Source of the DNA: Thalassotalea euphylliae
Lineage (GTDB): Bacteria; Pseudomonadota; Gammaproteobacteria; Enterobacterales; Alteromonadaceae
DNA length: 64,000 nucleotides
Assembly: GCF_003390335.1 (NCBI RefSeq)
Contig: NZ_QUOU01000001.1
Coordinates: 3,410,001 to 3,474,000, forward strand
Reading direction: 5' to 3'
A model generated the notes under the pieces. The model saw nothing but the letters and a program-made list of their open reading frames with translations, was not told the origin of the DNA and ran no database searches. Shown piece after piece: positions 7,739-16,468 of the stretch. Both the position numbers and the translations under genes were made by a program. Every line of letters starts with the position of its first letter. Position 1 is the stretch's first letter.

Positions 7739-9136
7739 ATGGTTACCAGACGCGATTTTTGCCTTGGTTTAACTTCGCTAGCATTTGCTGGCTTGTCAGG
7801 CTGTGGCTTAGGTAAAGGCTCCTCCTCAGCTTCAACTGGCGCGGCATCGTCAGCACAGAAACTAATGCAACGGGCCAAGGGCTATGGCCCGTTAACCGCC
7901 GATGCACAACAGCTTTTAGACTTACCTGCGGGCTTTAGCTACGACATTATTTCCCAATTCGGGCAACCGATGACCGATGGTATGGCGGTACCTGATAGAG
8001 CAGATGGCATGGGCTGTTTACCGCTTGATAAGGATCGCGTTGCTTTGATTCGCAATCACGAACTGTCACCAGAAAATTTAGGCACACAGCCAGCATCAAT
8101 TCAACAGCACAAAAGCGCACTTGCCTACGACCAACTCGCTAACGGTATTGCGCTACCGGGTGGCACAACCTCACTTATTTACAACCTCAACACTCGCAAA
8201 GTTGAACAAGAATTTGTCAGCTTGAGTGGTACTATTCGCAACTGTGCTGGCGGCGTCACCCCTTGGGGCAGCTGGCTTTCTTGTGAAGAAAACGTGTCTA
8301 CACCTGATGGCAAAATCAGCCAATCACATGGCTATATTTTTGAAGTGCCAGCCACCGCTACTGGCTTGATTAACGCACAACCGCTTAAAGCCATGGGACG
8401 CTTTAATCACGAAGCCGCAGCGGTTGACCCACGCACAGGCATTGTTTATCTGACCGAAGATCGCGGCGACAGCTTGTTCTATCGTTTTCTGCCCAAAACC
8501 TACGGCAAGTTGGCCGAAGGTGGCCAACTGCAGGCACTGGTGGTAAAAAACAAACCTCAGTTTGATAGCCGCAATTGGCAAAATAACGATATGACACAGT
8601 TTGAGTGGCTAGACACACAGTGGATAGACATCACCAACCCCGAAAGCCCCGCAGATGATTTACGCCAGCAGGGGTTTGCGCAAGGGGCAGCGCGGTTTGC
8701 ACGCGGTGAAGGCATTCACTGGGCAGATAACGAGCTGTATTTTTGCTGCACCAACGGCGGCGCTAAGCAGCTCGGGCAAATTATGCGTTACCAACCGTCA
8801 CCGGTGGAGGGCACAAGCGCAGAAATAAACGAGCCGGGGCGGCTCCAACTCTTTTTAGAAAGCGAGGACAAGTCACTGTTTAACTTTGGCGATAACCTGA
8901 CAGTCACCCCGCAAGGGCATTTAATTGTCTGTGAAGATCAATACACAGACGTTGTCGATAATCACCTGCGCGGCGTAACACCCGAGGGAAAATTATACGA
9001 TTTTGCTCGCTTACACGCGCAAACCGAGCTGGCTGGAGCCTGTTTTTCACCAGACGGCGAAACCTTATTTGTAAACCTTTACTCTCCAGCTAAAACACTC
9101 GCGATACGCGGTCCATGGCAAACGGTTAGCAGCTAG
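7739..9136 (+). CDS. DUF839 / PhoX-family phosphatase-like lipoprotein
   Basis: The 465-residue protein begins with a twin-arginine-like TRRDF (residues 3-7) and a lipobox LSGC ending at Cys22, so it is probably an exported lipoprotein. The core has PhoX/DUF839 hallmarks: a RNHE motif near residue 105, GGTT, a RNCAGGVTPWGSWLSCEE segment near residue 164, GRFNHEAA and YLTEDRGDSLFYRFLP. PhoX enzymes are calcium/iron-dependent alkaline phosphatases that need no zinc. Placement 78 bases after the Zrg-like ABC permease might allow read-through; whether it is truly a phosphatase or another beta-propeller enzyme cannot be decided here. Confidence 0.75.
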   Translation: MVTRRDFCLGLTSLAFAGLSGCGLGKGSSSASTGAASSAQKLMQRAKGYGPLTADAQQLLDLPAGFSYDIISQFGQPMTDGMAVPDRADGMGCLPLDKDRVALIRNHELSPENLGTQPASIQQHKSALAYDQLANGIALPGGTTSLIYNLNTRKVEQEFVSLSGTIRNCAGGVTPWGSWLSCEENVSTPDGKISQSHGYIFEVPATATGLINAQPLKAMGRFNHEAAAVDPRTGIVYLTEDRGDSLFYRFLPKTYGKLAEGGQLQALVVKNKPQFDSRNWQNNDMTQFEWLDTQWIDITNPESPADDLRQQGFAQGAARFARGEGIHWADNELYFCCTNGGAKQLGQIMRYQPSPVEGTSAEINEPGRLQLFLESEDKSLFNFGDNLTVTPQGHLIVCEDQYTDVVDNHLRGVTPEGKLYDFARLHAQTELAGACFSPDGETLFVNLYSPAKTLAIRGPWQTVSS

Positions 9137-9185
9137 TGTTCATCAGCGTCTCATTGAGATAATCACACTTATTCGACTAACGAAA

Positions 9186-9218
9186 AAGCGGCCAATTTAC
9201 TGAGTAAATTGGCCGCTT
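9186..9218. terminator. Bidirectional rho-independent terminator between PhoX-like and BCCT genes
   Basis: A perfect 14-bp stem (9186-9199 with 9205-9218) and a five-base loop separate the convergent DUF839 and BCCT genes. On the minus strand the stem is followed by TTTTTCG, so it ends BCCT transcription best; the plus-strand tail is poorer in T. Confidence 0.85.
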
Positions 9219-9252
9219 GAGCTTTCAAGCGATGTAGACTTAATCAGTCGGT

Positions 9253-11208
9253 TTAATCGCGTATTAAGTGCAAAAAGTGCAAATGCTTTTGATATTGATC
9301 GACAATATCATTGAGCACTGCCGCTTCAGACCAACCCATTATGTCGTAATCCTGACCACCTTCCACTAAGTGAACTTCGGCGCGATAGTAAGTATCAGAA
9401 TCACTTTCGTTGTCACTGCTAAATTCCGGCTGCAAGTGCTTACTCTTTTTAACGGCATAGACAAAGTCATGCTCATCGCCGTGATACACTTTTAATTGCA
9501 AGCCTGCGGTGGTGGCTTCTACTTCAACGTCAATATCATTGGCCTCAAATTGGCGCTTTATTTGATTGAACGCTTTGCTCACACGGCGCTTAATAAACAC
9601 ATCAGCATTTTGCTTAGTCGGTGTCGATAAAATATTATCGAGCTTTTCTTGCCAGTTATCTGTGTTGTCGTAAGCATTAGTCATCGACACGTTCAGCTGC
9701 ATACTGTCACGTTTAGCCGACTCAACTCTCAGCGCGCGCACTAAACCAATACAGGCAGCGAGCAGCACTAGTGAAAACGGCAACGCACTGGCAATCGTCA
9801 TGGTTTGCAAGGCTTCAAGCCCACCAGCATAACTCAAGGCTATTGCCACTAGGCCAACGCAAACCGCCCAGAACAAACGCTGCCACACGGGGGTGTCGTT
9901 ATTGCCGTTTGAACACAACATGTCAATGACCATGGCGCCAGAATCGCATGAGGTGACAAAGAAAATCACGATCATCAGAATTGACAAGCCCGTTAAGGCG
10001 GTTGACCACGGCATAGACTCTAAAAAGACAAACAGGCTAACGGAGGTGTTTTCACCCACCATTTGCGCCAAGCGTACAAAGCCATCGTCAACAACTTGTG
10101 AAATCGCAGAATTGCCGAAAATAGTCATCCATAAAAGCGTGAACATTGTCGGTACGATAAGTACACCGAGCACGAACTCTCTAATGGTTCGGCCTTTGGA
10201 AATACGCGCAATAAACAAACCAACGAACGGCGCCCAAGCAAGCCACCAGCCCCAGTAGAAAATCGTCCAGCCGCCTATCCACTCTTTTTTCTCATAGGCA
10301 AACAAGTTGAAAGTATTCGAGACAATATCAGACAAGTAGCCACCAAAGTTTTGCACATAGGCTTGCAATAAAAATACCGTTGGCCCCAGCACAAAAATCA
10401 GTAGCAAGAGCATAACGGCCAAGCCCATATTCACTTCTGATAGAATTTTAATGCCCTTGTCCAGGCCAGTGACCACGGAAACCGATGCCAGCGAAACAAT
10501 CGCGATCATGATCAACATTTGGTTGAGCTGTGACACGTCAATTTCGAACAAGTAATTTAAACCAGCGTTAACTTGACTGGCGCCAAGCCCTAGCGATGTA
10601 GCGACACCAAACACAGTGCCAACAACCGCAAAGACATCAACAACATGCCCTTGCCAGCCGTAAATTTTATCACCAATAATCGGATAAAGTGCAGAGCGCA
10701 ATGTCAGTGGCAAGCCTTGGCGATAAGAAAAGTACGCCAAAATTAACGCCACGATGGCGTATATGGCCCAAGCGTGAAATCCCCAGTGAAAGAAGGTAAT
10801 TTTCATCGCATCGCGAATCGCATCCAGTGATTCTTTTTCAGCAGTTGGCGGCGAGAGATAGTGCATTAGTGGCTCAGCCACACCAAAGAACATTAAACCT
10901 ATGCCCATACCGGCGGCAAATAGCATCGACAGCCAAGTGGTCATGCTGTAATCGGGTGTTGAGTGATCGGGTCCTAGTTTGATGTCGCCAAAGCGAGACA
11001 TCCCCAAATAAACCACAAACCCTAAAATAATGCCGACCGCAAGCACATAGTACCAACTGCCATTGACAGTAATACCTGACTGCACCGCCGAAAACGTTGC
11101 TTTGGCCACACTTGGCCAGATCAAACTAAAGGACAGGAGTAAAGCAATAACAACGGTGGCCGGAATAAACACGGCACGATTAAGCTTCGATGAATTGAGT
11201 TTCATCAT
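9253..11208 (-). CDS. BCCT-family betaine/choline/carnitine transporter (BetT-like)
   Basis: The 651-residue secondary transporter has about 12 transmembrane helices. GMGIGLMFFGVAEPL (around residue 98) is the BCCT glycine stretch of the substrate/sodium site, and GGWTIFYWGWWLAWAPFVG near residue 315 is the aromatic family signature. A soluble C-terminal extension of about 150 residues after residue 495, with charged coiled segments, is like that of BetT and is used there in osmotic regulation. It probably imports glycine betaine, choline or a related osmolyte. The start MMK has AAGGTG eight bases upstream. The gene is monocistronic, ending at a strong terminator, and no adjacent regulator or bet gene is present, so the substrate stays open. 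Confidence 0.88.
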   Translation of the reverse strand: MMKLNSSKLNRAVFIPATVVIALLLSFSLIWPSVAKATFSAVQSGITVNGSWYYVLAVGIILGFVVYLGMSRFGDIKLGPDHSTPDYSMTTWLSMLFAAGMGIGLMFFGVAEPLMHYLSPPTAEKESLDAIRDAMKITFFHWGFHAWAIYAIVALILAYFSYRQGLPLTLRSALYPIIGDKIYGWQGHVVDVFAVVGTVFGVATSLGLGASQVNAGLNYLFEIDVSQLNQMLIMIAIVSLASVSVVTGLDKGIKILSEVNMGLAVMLLLLIFVLGPTVFLLQAYVQNFGGYLSDIVSNTFNLFAYEKKEWIGGWTIFYWGWWLAWAPFVGLFIARISKGRTIREFVLGVLIVPTMFTLLWMTIFGNSAISQVVDDGFVRLAQMVGENTSVSLFVFLESMPWSTALTGLSILMIVIFFVTSCDSGAMVIDMLCSNGNNDTPVWQRLFWAVCVGLVAIALSYAGGLEALQTMTIASALPFSLVLLAACIGLVRALRVESAKRDSMQLNVSMTNAYDNTDNWQEKLDNILSTPTKQNADVFIKRRVSKAFNQIKRQFEANDIDVEVEATTAGLQLKVYHGDEHDFVYAVKKSKHLQPEFSSDNESDSDTYYRAEVHLVEGGQDYDIMGWSEAAVLNDIVDQYQKHLHFLHLIRD

Positions 11209-11619
11209 GAATTAACACCTTAGCGCTAAACGCTAGTTACAGAAGAAAACCAACGCTTAATTGTTTAACCGCTATTCGCATGCACTAGGTCACTAACCAC
11301 CACAGATGCTGAGTAACGTGTATAAACCTGCCTTTCTCAGTCGGCAACCACCACAGAAACGGTAAAAAAATTAAGGTCGAGAAATAAAGTCGCATAGCTT
11401 AGCACAGTTCTTGTGCAGTTGTAGGCGCATTCGTTAAATTGTTGTTAATTCGAACAGTTTTAGACGAACTGCTAGCGATAATAGCCGCTAGCCCCCACTC
11501 AATGGGCATAATGAAAACTGCTCATCTTTTCATGAAATCTCTTCATTTTTATTCAGCAGTCAACGCCAGTATAAAACCAGTCAGTACTCACAAGTTCAGC
11601 CAACAGGCAGTAAATCATC
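11209..11619. other. Divergent control region between BCCT and mesX
   Basis: This 411-base region holds the promoters of the divergent BCCT and mesX genes. The MetR-like sites and -10 box near mesX are listed separately. I do not see MetJ boxes (AGACGTCT repeats) or a SAM riboswitch. Confidence 0.5.
11512..11575 (+). promoter_or_regulatory. Candidate MetR-activated promoter of mesX-mesD
   Basis: TGAA-ATCTC-TTCA at 11533-11545 is a perfect match to the MetR consensus TGAA-N5-TTCA, and TGAA-AACTG-CTCA at 11512-11524 is a one-mismatch copy exactly 21 bases (two helical turns) upstream. A -10-like TATAAA lies at 11570-11575 with no good -35, the arrangement expected of an activator-dependent promoter whose proximal site overlaps the -35 position. 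MetR with homocysteine activates metE in Escherichia coli through paired sites of this type. The element is unannotated elsewhere in the window and is inferred by pattern. Confidence 0.6.
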
Positions 11620-12609
11620 ATGACCACAGACTTTAATTACACCATCAAGCGCATTCGCTTCGACGAAAATTACCAACCGGCAGACAGCACCCGTTTAACC
11701 ACTAATTTTGCTAACTTGGCGCGCGGCAGCCACCGCCAAACCAACTTGCGCAACGCCTTAAAAATGATTGATAACAATTTTAATGCCCTAGCCAATTGGG
11801 ACAACCCAACGGGTGACCGTTACCGCGTAGAGCTTGAAATTATTTCTGTGGAGATGAAGGTACAAAGCAACTCTGAGCACCTAGGCGATGCGTTTCCGTC
11901 GATTGAAATCTTAAAAACCAGCATTTTGGATAGCAAAACAGGTCAGCGCAGCGAAGGTATTGTCGGTAATAATTTTTCATCGTACGTACGCGACTACGAT
12001 TTCAGTGTATTACTGCTGGACCACAACAAAGACCAAAGACAATTTAGTGTGCCCAATAACTTTGGTGACCTGCACGGCAAGCTGTTTCAAAATTTTGTCA
12101 ATTCTGCCACCTACCAGCAGCACTTTCACAAAAAGCCGGTTATTTGCTTGAGTGTGTCTGACAATAAAACCTACCAACGCACAGAAAACCAGCACCCTAT
12201 TCTCGGCGTCGAGTACGAACCGAATGAGCCATCATTAACTGAGCAGTACTTTCAAAAAATGGGCTTGCAAGTGCGCTACTTTATGCCGCCTAACAGCGTT
12301 GCGCCATTTGCCTTTTATTTCTTTGGCGACTTACTCAACGATTACACCAACCTTGAGTTGATCAGCACCATTAGTACGATGGCAACGTTCCAGAAAATTT
12401 ACCGCCCTGAAATTTACAATGCCAATGCAGTCGCCGGTCAGCGCTACCAGCCCAATTTAAATAATCCAGACCACTCGCTCACGCAAGTGGTATACGACCG
12501 CGAAGAGCGTAGCCGACTGGCGATTGAACAAGGTAAGTTCGCCCAACAGCACTTTATCCAGCCCTACCAAACCGTACTAGAGCACTGGGCAGCCAATTAC
12601 GCCATGTAA
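11620..12609 (+). CDS. mesX: MesX, DUF1852 partner of folate-independent methionine synthase
   Basis: The 329-residue protein is a DUF1852 member: it begins with FNYTIKRIRFDENYQPADSTR and keeps TNFANLARGSHRQTNLRNAL and the Arg/Asn-rich C-terminal segment EIYNANAVAGQRYQPNLNN. DUF1852 genes sit directly before a short MetE-like gene. Fitness-data work on folate-independent methionine synthases named the pair MesX and MesD and found that MesD needs MesX. Its biochemical role is not settled; an oxygen-dependent step that supplies the methyl donor has been discussed. The synthase gene follows after 65 bases. No signal peptide is seen, so it is cytoplasmic. Confidence 0.85.
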   Translation: MTTDFNYTIKRIRFDENYQPADSTRLTTNFANLARGSHRQTNLRNALKMIDNNFNALANWDNPTGDRYRVELEIISVEMKVQSNSEHLGDAFPSIEILKTSILDSKTGQRSEGIVGNNFSSYVRDYDFSVLLLDHNKDQRQFSVPNNFGDLHGKLFQNFVNSATYQQHFHKKPVICLSVSDNKTYQRTENQHPILGVEYEPNEPSLTEQYFQKMGLQVRYFMPPNSVAPFAFYFFGDLLNDYTNLELISTISTMATFQKIYRPEIYNANAVAGQRYQPNLNNPDHSLTQVVYDREERSRLAIEQGKFAQQHFIQPYQTVLEHWAANYAM

Positions 12610-12674
12610 TCCTTGCGCCCAAATTTACGCAAACAATCGACTAAAAAGCATTAATAAAACAGGCCATATTCCCA

Positions 12675-13715
12675 ATGACAAGATTACTCCCCACCTCAAC
12701 AGCAGGCAGCTTGCCTAAACCCGCTTGGCTAGCCGAGCCAGAAAAACTCTGGTCACCTTGGAGGCTCGACGGTGAAGTATTAGCCAGTGGCAAGCAAGAT
12801 GCACTGCGCGTTACCCTGCAAGAGCAGCAAAGTGCAGGCATTGATATTGTTAGCGATGGCGAACAAACACGTCAGCACTTTGTCACGACCTTTATCGAAC
12901 ATTTGAGCGGCGTCGATTTTGAGCAACGCAAAACCGTGCGCATTCGCAACCGCTACGACGCCAGTGTGCCAACAGTCGTTGGCCCAATTAGCCGCACAAA
13001 ACCGGTATTCGTCAAAGATGCTCAGTTTTTGCGCGCACAAACCAAGCAGCCGATCAAATGGGCATTGCCTGGCCCCATGACTATGGTTGATACCCTGTTT
13101 GATGCGCACTACCAAAGTCGTGAAAAGCTCGCATGGGAATTTGCCAAAGTACTCAACGAAGAAGCCAAAGAACTCGAAGCAGCCGGTGTTGATATTATTC
13201 AGTTTGACGAACCTGCGTTTAACGTATTTTTTGACGAAGTAAACACCTGGGGGATTAAGTGCTTAGAGCGGGCAATAGCAGGGCTAAAATGCGAAACGGC
13301 GATACATATTTGCTATGGCTACGGCATTAAAGCCAATACCGATTGGAAAAAAACCTTAGGTCGCGAATGGCGACAGTATGAATCAACATTGCCAAGTTTA
13401 CAGCAATCGAATATCGACATTATTTCGCTCGAATGTCACAACGGCCGCGTTCCACTTGAGGTGTTAGCCCTGATCCGCGGGAAAAAGGTGATGGTTGGCG
13501 CGATTGACGTGGCCACCGACACCATTGAAACCCCAGAAGAAGTCGCCGAAACCCTGCGCAACGCGCTGCAATACGTTGACGCCGACAAACTCTACCCTTG
13601 CACTAACTGCGGCATGGCACCGCTGGCTCGCCATGTTGCCAATGCCAAACTCAGCGCACTCAGTAAAGGCGCTGAAATTGTCAGAAACGAGCTTGCCAGT
13701 CAGCGAAGCGTGTAA
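12675..13715 (+). CDS. mesD: MesD, core-MetE-type methionine synthase
   Basis: The 346-residue protein is a single MetE catalytic domain: TSTAGSLPKP at the start, IDIVSDGEQTR, WALPGPMTMVD, DIIQFDEPAF near residue 175, then the zinc ligands HIC (about residue 210), the Glu of SLECHNG (about 252) and the Cys of CTNCGMAP (about 310). Full-length MetE has about 750 residues with an N-terminal folate-binding copy, which is absent here, so tetrahydrofolate-polyglutamate dependence is not expected. It methylates homocysteine using an unidentified donor together with MesX. Being a zinc enzyme, it would compete for zinc with the systems encoded at 1-8 kb. Confidence 0.85.
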   Translation: MTRLLPTSTAGSLPKPAWLAEPEKLWSPWRLDGEVLASGKQDALRVTLQEQQSAGIDIVSDGEQTRQHFVTTFIEHLSGVDFEQRKTVRIRNRYDASVPTVVGPISRTKPVFVKDAQFLRAQTKQPIKWALPGPMTMVDTLFDAHYQSREKLAWEFAKVLNEEAKELEAAGVDIIQFDEPAFNVFFDEVNTWGIKCLERAIAGLKCETAIHICYGYGIKANTDWKKTLGREWRQYESTLPSLQQSNIDIISLECHNGRVPLEVLALIRGKKVMVGAIDVATDTIETPEEVAETLRNALQYVDADKLYPCTNCGMAPLARHVANAKLSALSKGAEIVRNELASQRSV

Positions 13716-14258
13716 ATTACATTAATCAAATACTTGCCCCATTACCGTGGGGCAAAAACTTTTCTTCCCCCTTGCCCGCTATCACTTTTACGTTAGTGAT
13801 TGCCTGCCAGCAGGTGCTACGTACCCCAGTAATTTGCTGCAATGGCCAATGAAAAACTAACCCATTGTTTTAAATGGTTTTATGATGCAAGATAAAGGTA
13901 ATTGCAAAATTACAGGGAATGTATTTGCAACTCAGGGGATCGACATTTGGATAAAAAGGCATATTTTCCTCACGAAAACCTGCGTTCACGCAACGCTGCA
14001 CAACGAAGCAATGTGAACTAAATACACGCAAAATCTGTATTAACTAATTTACCCGATGGAAAAGTCGATAGAAAGGTCGGTCGAAAACGGCCAGTAGCAA
14101 AGTCGGTCGTTAATTTAGTCAGTAAATCGCTAACAGAAGCCCTCGTTATGATGTTGCAACCAAGTACCAAGCCAAAGTGTATAACTCTAAACTGCACAGC
14201 TGAGCTAAACGCTGTACTCAGCAACAGGACGTTATGCATTAAGTTACAAGGATGAGTT
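13716..14258. other. Intergenic region after mesD
   Basis: This 543-base region contains the mesD terminator at 13734-13755 and, around 14050-14130, a stretch with a loosely repeated GTCGGTCG word. I see no gene, RNA family or clear operator; it does not resemble a cyclic di-GMP riboswitch in spite of the PilZ-like gene that follows. Confidence 0.5.
13734..13755 (+). terminator. Probable terminator of mesX-mesD
   Basis: A 7-bp stem TTGCCCC/GGGGCAA (13734-13740 with 13749-13755) with an eight-base loop begins 19 bases after the mesD stop and is followed by AAACTTTTCTT. The T-run is imperfect, so termination may be partial. Confidence 0.55.
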
Positions 14259-14894
14259 ATGGATAACGCAAATTACAGTAAAGCGGTGAGCCAGCAAGAG
14301 CTGGACTTTATCGCTGGCCTAGAGCACGAGCCCACAGACAACCTAAGCAGCATGGTGCAAGCTTCCGAAGTATTTGTCAGTGGCGCAGAGCTAAGTTTCT
14401 TCAAACATTTTAGTAACGCAGACAATGTCGGCGTTGTTGCGCAGTACGGTAATCATCGGCTATTTTTCCCCATCGAATTTAATACTGACCCACAAGGTAT
14501 CGAGTCAATGGCCTTTGCGCCTCCGCAAATATTCGAAAAAGGCGCACACGACAGATCATGGCGGTTAATTCCCAAGCAAGAATTAATATTGCTCGACCAC
14601 ACGGGTCAACCTTTACCTTATAAATTGCGTGATATTTCTTTCTCAGGCTTATCTTTACAGGCGATAAACCCTGAAACGGAATTGCCGACAGAGCTTGAAG
14701 ATATTTTTCTGAAAATTCCAAAGCAGCCCAAAATTCCACTGCAAGGACGCTTCAATCGTTACATCGCTCCTGGCACAGTTGCCTTTGAGTTAGATGATAT
14801 GAGCCAACAAGGTAATCGGGCACTGCGCGAATATTTGTACTCAGTGCATCAGTTACAAAACAATACCAGCGATCTGTTCCCACATTACGGCTAA
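14259..14894 (+). CDS. PilZ-like domain protein
   Basis: The 211-residue soluble protein has an N-terminal helical part and a likely PilZ beta-barrel from about residue 95. DISFSGLSL (around residue 127) fits the second cyclic-di-GMP motif (D/NxSxxG); the first motif, normally RxxxR, is only loosely represented by RSWRLIPK, so nucleotide binding is uncertain. PilZ proteins act as c-di-GMP receptors for motility, surface attachment and polysaccharide production. The ATG at 14259 has AAGGA seven bases upstream, a strong site. It stands alone between mesD and the convergent lipoprotein gene. Confidence 0.6.
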   Translation: MDNANYSKAVSQQELDFIAGLEHEPTDNLSSMVQASEVFVSGAELSFFKHFSNADNVGVVAQYGNHRLFFPIEFNTDPQGIESMAFAPPQIFEKGAHDRSWRLIPKQELILLDHTGQPLPYKLRDISFSGLSLQAINPETELPTELEDIFLKIPKQPKIPLQGRFNRYIAPGTVAFELDDMSQQGNRALREYLYSVHQLQNNTSDLFPHYG

Positions 14895-15030
14895 CTGTAC
14901 CTTATGGATATGGATTAGCCGTAAGTTTTAATAAACTAGCCGCGTTTTGCAGTGTCTCAGCTGAGCGGTCTAACGCCGACGACACCAAGCAATTCGGTTT
15001 CACTTCATGGTAACTTCGCGGTTGTCTGCA

Positions 15031-15504
15031 TTACTCTCGTCGCATAGGTTGTAAATTAAAGTAGCATGACTGGTCGCAACCACCGCTCACCCACACATAA
15101 CGCCCCTGATCTTCGAGGTAGAGGTTAAAGTAACAATCGCCACGACCAGAAAGTACATAGGTTTCAACGGGGATTGATTCACCACTTGGATCTTCCATAA
15201 TATCCAGGTCTCCCGCTGTCGCCAGTTCAGCATCGCCTAACTCATTGAGTGAACAAGCGCCACTTAGCGCCAGCCTGACCGCAATCAAGTTATCGTTTTT
15301 GCGCATAATCTCAACGAATTGCTTATCGCCATCTACCTCATTAACATAGCGTTGCCAAGTGTTTTCAAGTGGCGAAGCCGCAGGCTCAGCTAATTGCTCG
15401 CGTTCATTTTTGGCAGTCGCATATTGCTCGCATCCAAACAGCATCAAGCTAACTACGCAGGAAATAACCAACCAATAACAGGGCTTCTGGCAAGTCTCCA
15501 TCAT
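15031..15504 (-). CDS. Small lipoprotein, candidate immunity protein to the adjacent amidase
   Basis: The reading frame is open back to 15585, but the ATG at 15504 is one base after the amidase stop codon and starts a clear lipoprotein signal peptide (Cys-rich hydrophobic stretch, lipobox LFGC), giving about 157 residues. The mature part has several Cys residues in pairs (SGACS, GDCYFN, GCDQSCYFN), typical of an exported disulphide-bonded protein, and no recognised enzyme domain. A periplasmic lipoprotein encoded directly behind a peptidoglycan amidase is the classical arrangement of a type VI secretion immunity gene. That function is inference from position and localisation only. Confidence 0.55.
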   Translation of the reverse strand: MMETCQKPCYWLVISCVVSLMLFGCEQYATAKNEREQLAEPAASPLENTWQRYVNEVDGDKQFVEIMRKNDNLIAVRLALSGACSLNELGDAELATAGDLDIMEDPSGESIPVETYVLSGRGDCYFNLYLEDQGRYVWVSGGCDQSCYFNLQPMRRE

Positions 15505-15505
15505 C

Positions 15506-16468
15506 TTAGCGGGTAGCGTTAAAGCCACCGGCTCCCTTATCGACGTTAAGTGTCGGTAACGCATACAAGCTGGGATCAACTTCATAGCCCTTGGGTACTC
15601 GATATGCCGCTATCTTGGCTCGGCCGAATTGAGCGTATTTAACCGCATTCGATTGATTACCACCAAGTAACACAATGCGGCCATTTGGGGTTTGTCCAAC
15701 GACAAAACCAACATGCCCTCGGCCCTGTTTCTTTGGTTTGTTCGGGTACACTTTTCCCCAATCAATAAAGGCAACCGCCCCCACGGCGGGTTTTGATATG
15801 CCATCGCCCCAGTTTTTCCAATGATGTGACCAAGCAGAATCCGCCCCGGTATAACCAGCTTTTTCCAGCACCCAGTTCACAAAACTGGCACACCAAGGAT
15901 CATCTTCGTCTCTAACCTTACCCAACACAGTTGCGTGATATTCACCAATGCGGGCATTTTTTGCCCGGCCGGGAATTTCGGCCTCGCCTAATTCATCCTC
16001 AGCAATATCAAGCCAGTCAGGAGCAGCACTGGCAGAAAAAACATTCACGCTTCTTAGCCATGAAGGCATGCCATCAGATAAGTTGATTGACGACATGCTC
16101 GCCTTTGCCGATGCGACAAAGCTAGCACCAGTGACTTGTTCTCGCAGTTTGTTATGCGTTGCGCCGTTAGGGTCGACCCGCCCGTCAGGCTTACTCATCA
16201 GTGTTTTTTGAAACGCACGAATCGCTCTTACGGTGCCAGAGCGCCCTGTCGTTCGTGAAATTTTGCCATCCACGCCGCCGGGATCAACTTCCTGACACTT
16301 GCTGACACTTGCCGCGTATTCCAGTAATAACTGGACAGCTTCTACGTCTTCCGGGATATTCACTGCCTTGGCACGCCAATCTCCAACAGGCTTGTTAAGC
16401 TCGAAACCTGTGAGAAAATGACCACCAACGCGCATCAATCGATCAAGGTGTGATGATAATTGGCTCAT
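15506..16468 (-). CDS. Peptidoglycan amidase, TIGR02594/CHAP-NlpC type, candidate secreted effector
   Basis: The 320-residue protein has an N-terminal region resembling a peptidoglycan-binding domain (VEAVQLLLEYAASV ... GTVRAIRAFQ, residues 40-100) and a C-terminal cysteine-amidase domain from about 165. The catalytic Cys is in DPWCASFVNWVLEKAG near residue 197, with the His in GHVGFVVG about 60 residues later and a closing LLGGNQSNAV. This TIGR02594 fold cleaves peptide cross-links in peptidoglycan and occurs in phage lysins and T6SS effectors. There is no signal peptide and no holin or phage gene nearby; a lipoprotein follows at once. A delivered antibacterial effector is the preferred reading; a phage remnant is the alternative. 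Confidence 0.75.
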   Translation of the reverse strand: MSQLSSHLDRLMRVGGHFLTGFELNKPVGDWRAKAVNIPEDVEAVQLLLEYAASVSKCQEVDPGGVDGKISRTTGRSGTVRAIRAFQKTLMSKPDGRVDPNGATHNKLREQVTGASFVASAKASMSSINLSDGMPSWLRSVNVFSASAAPDWLDIAEDELGEAEIPGRAKNARIGEYHATVLGKVRDEDDPWCASFVNWVLEKAGYTGADSAWSHHWKNWGDGISKPAVGAVAFIDWGKVYPNKPKKQGRGHVGFVVGQTPNGRIVLLGGNQSNAVKYAQFGRAKIAAYRVPKGYEVDPSLYALPTLNVDKGAGGFNATR

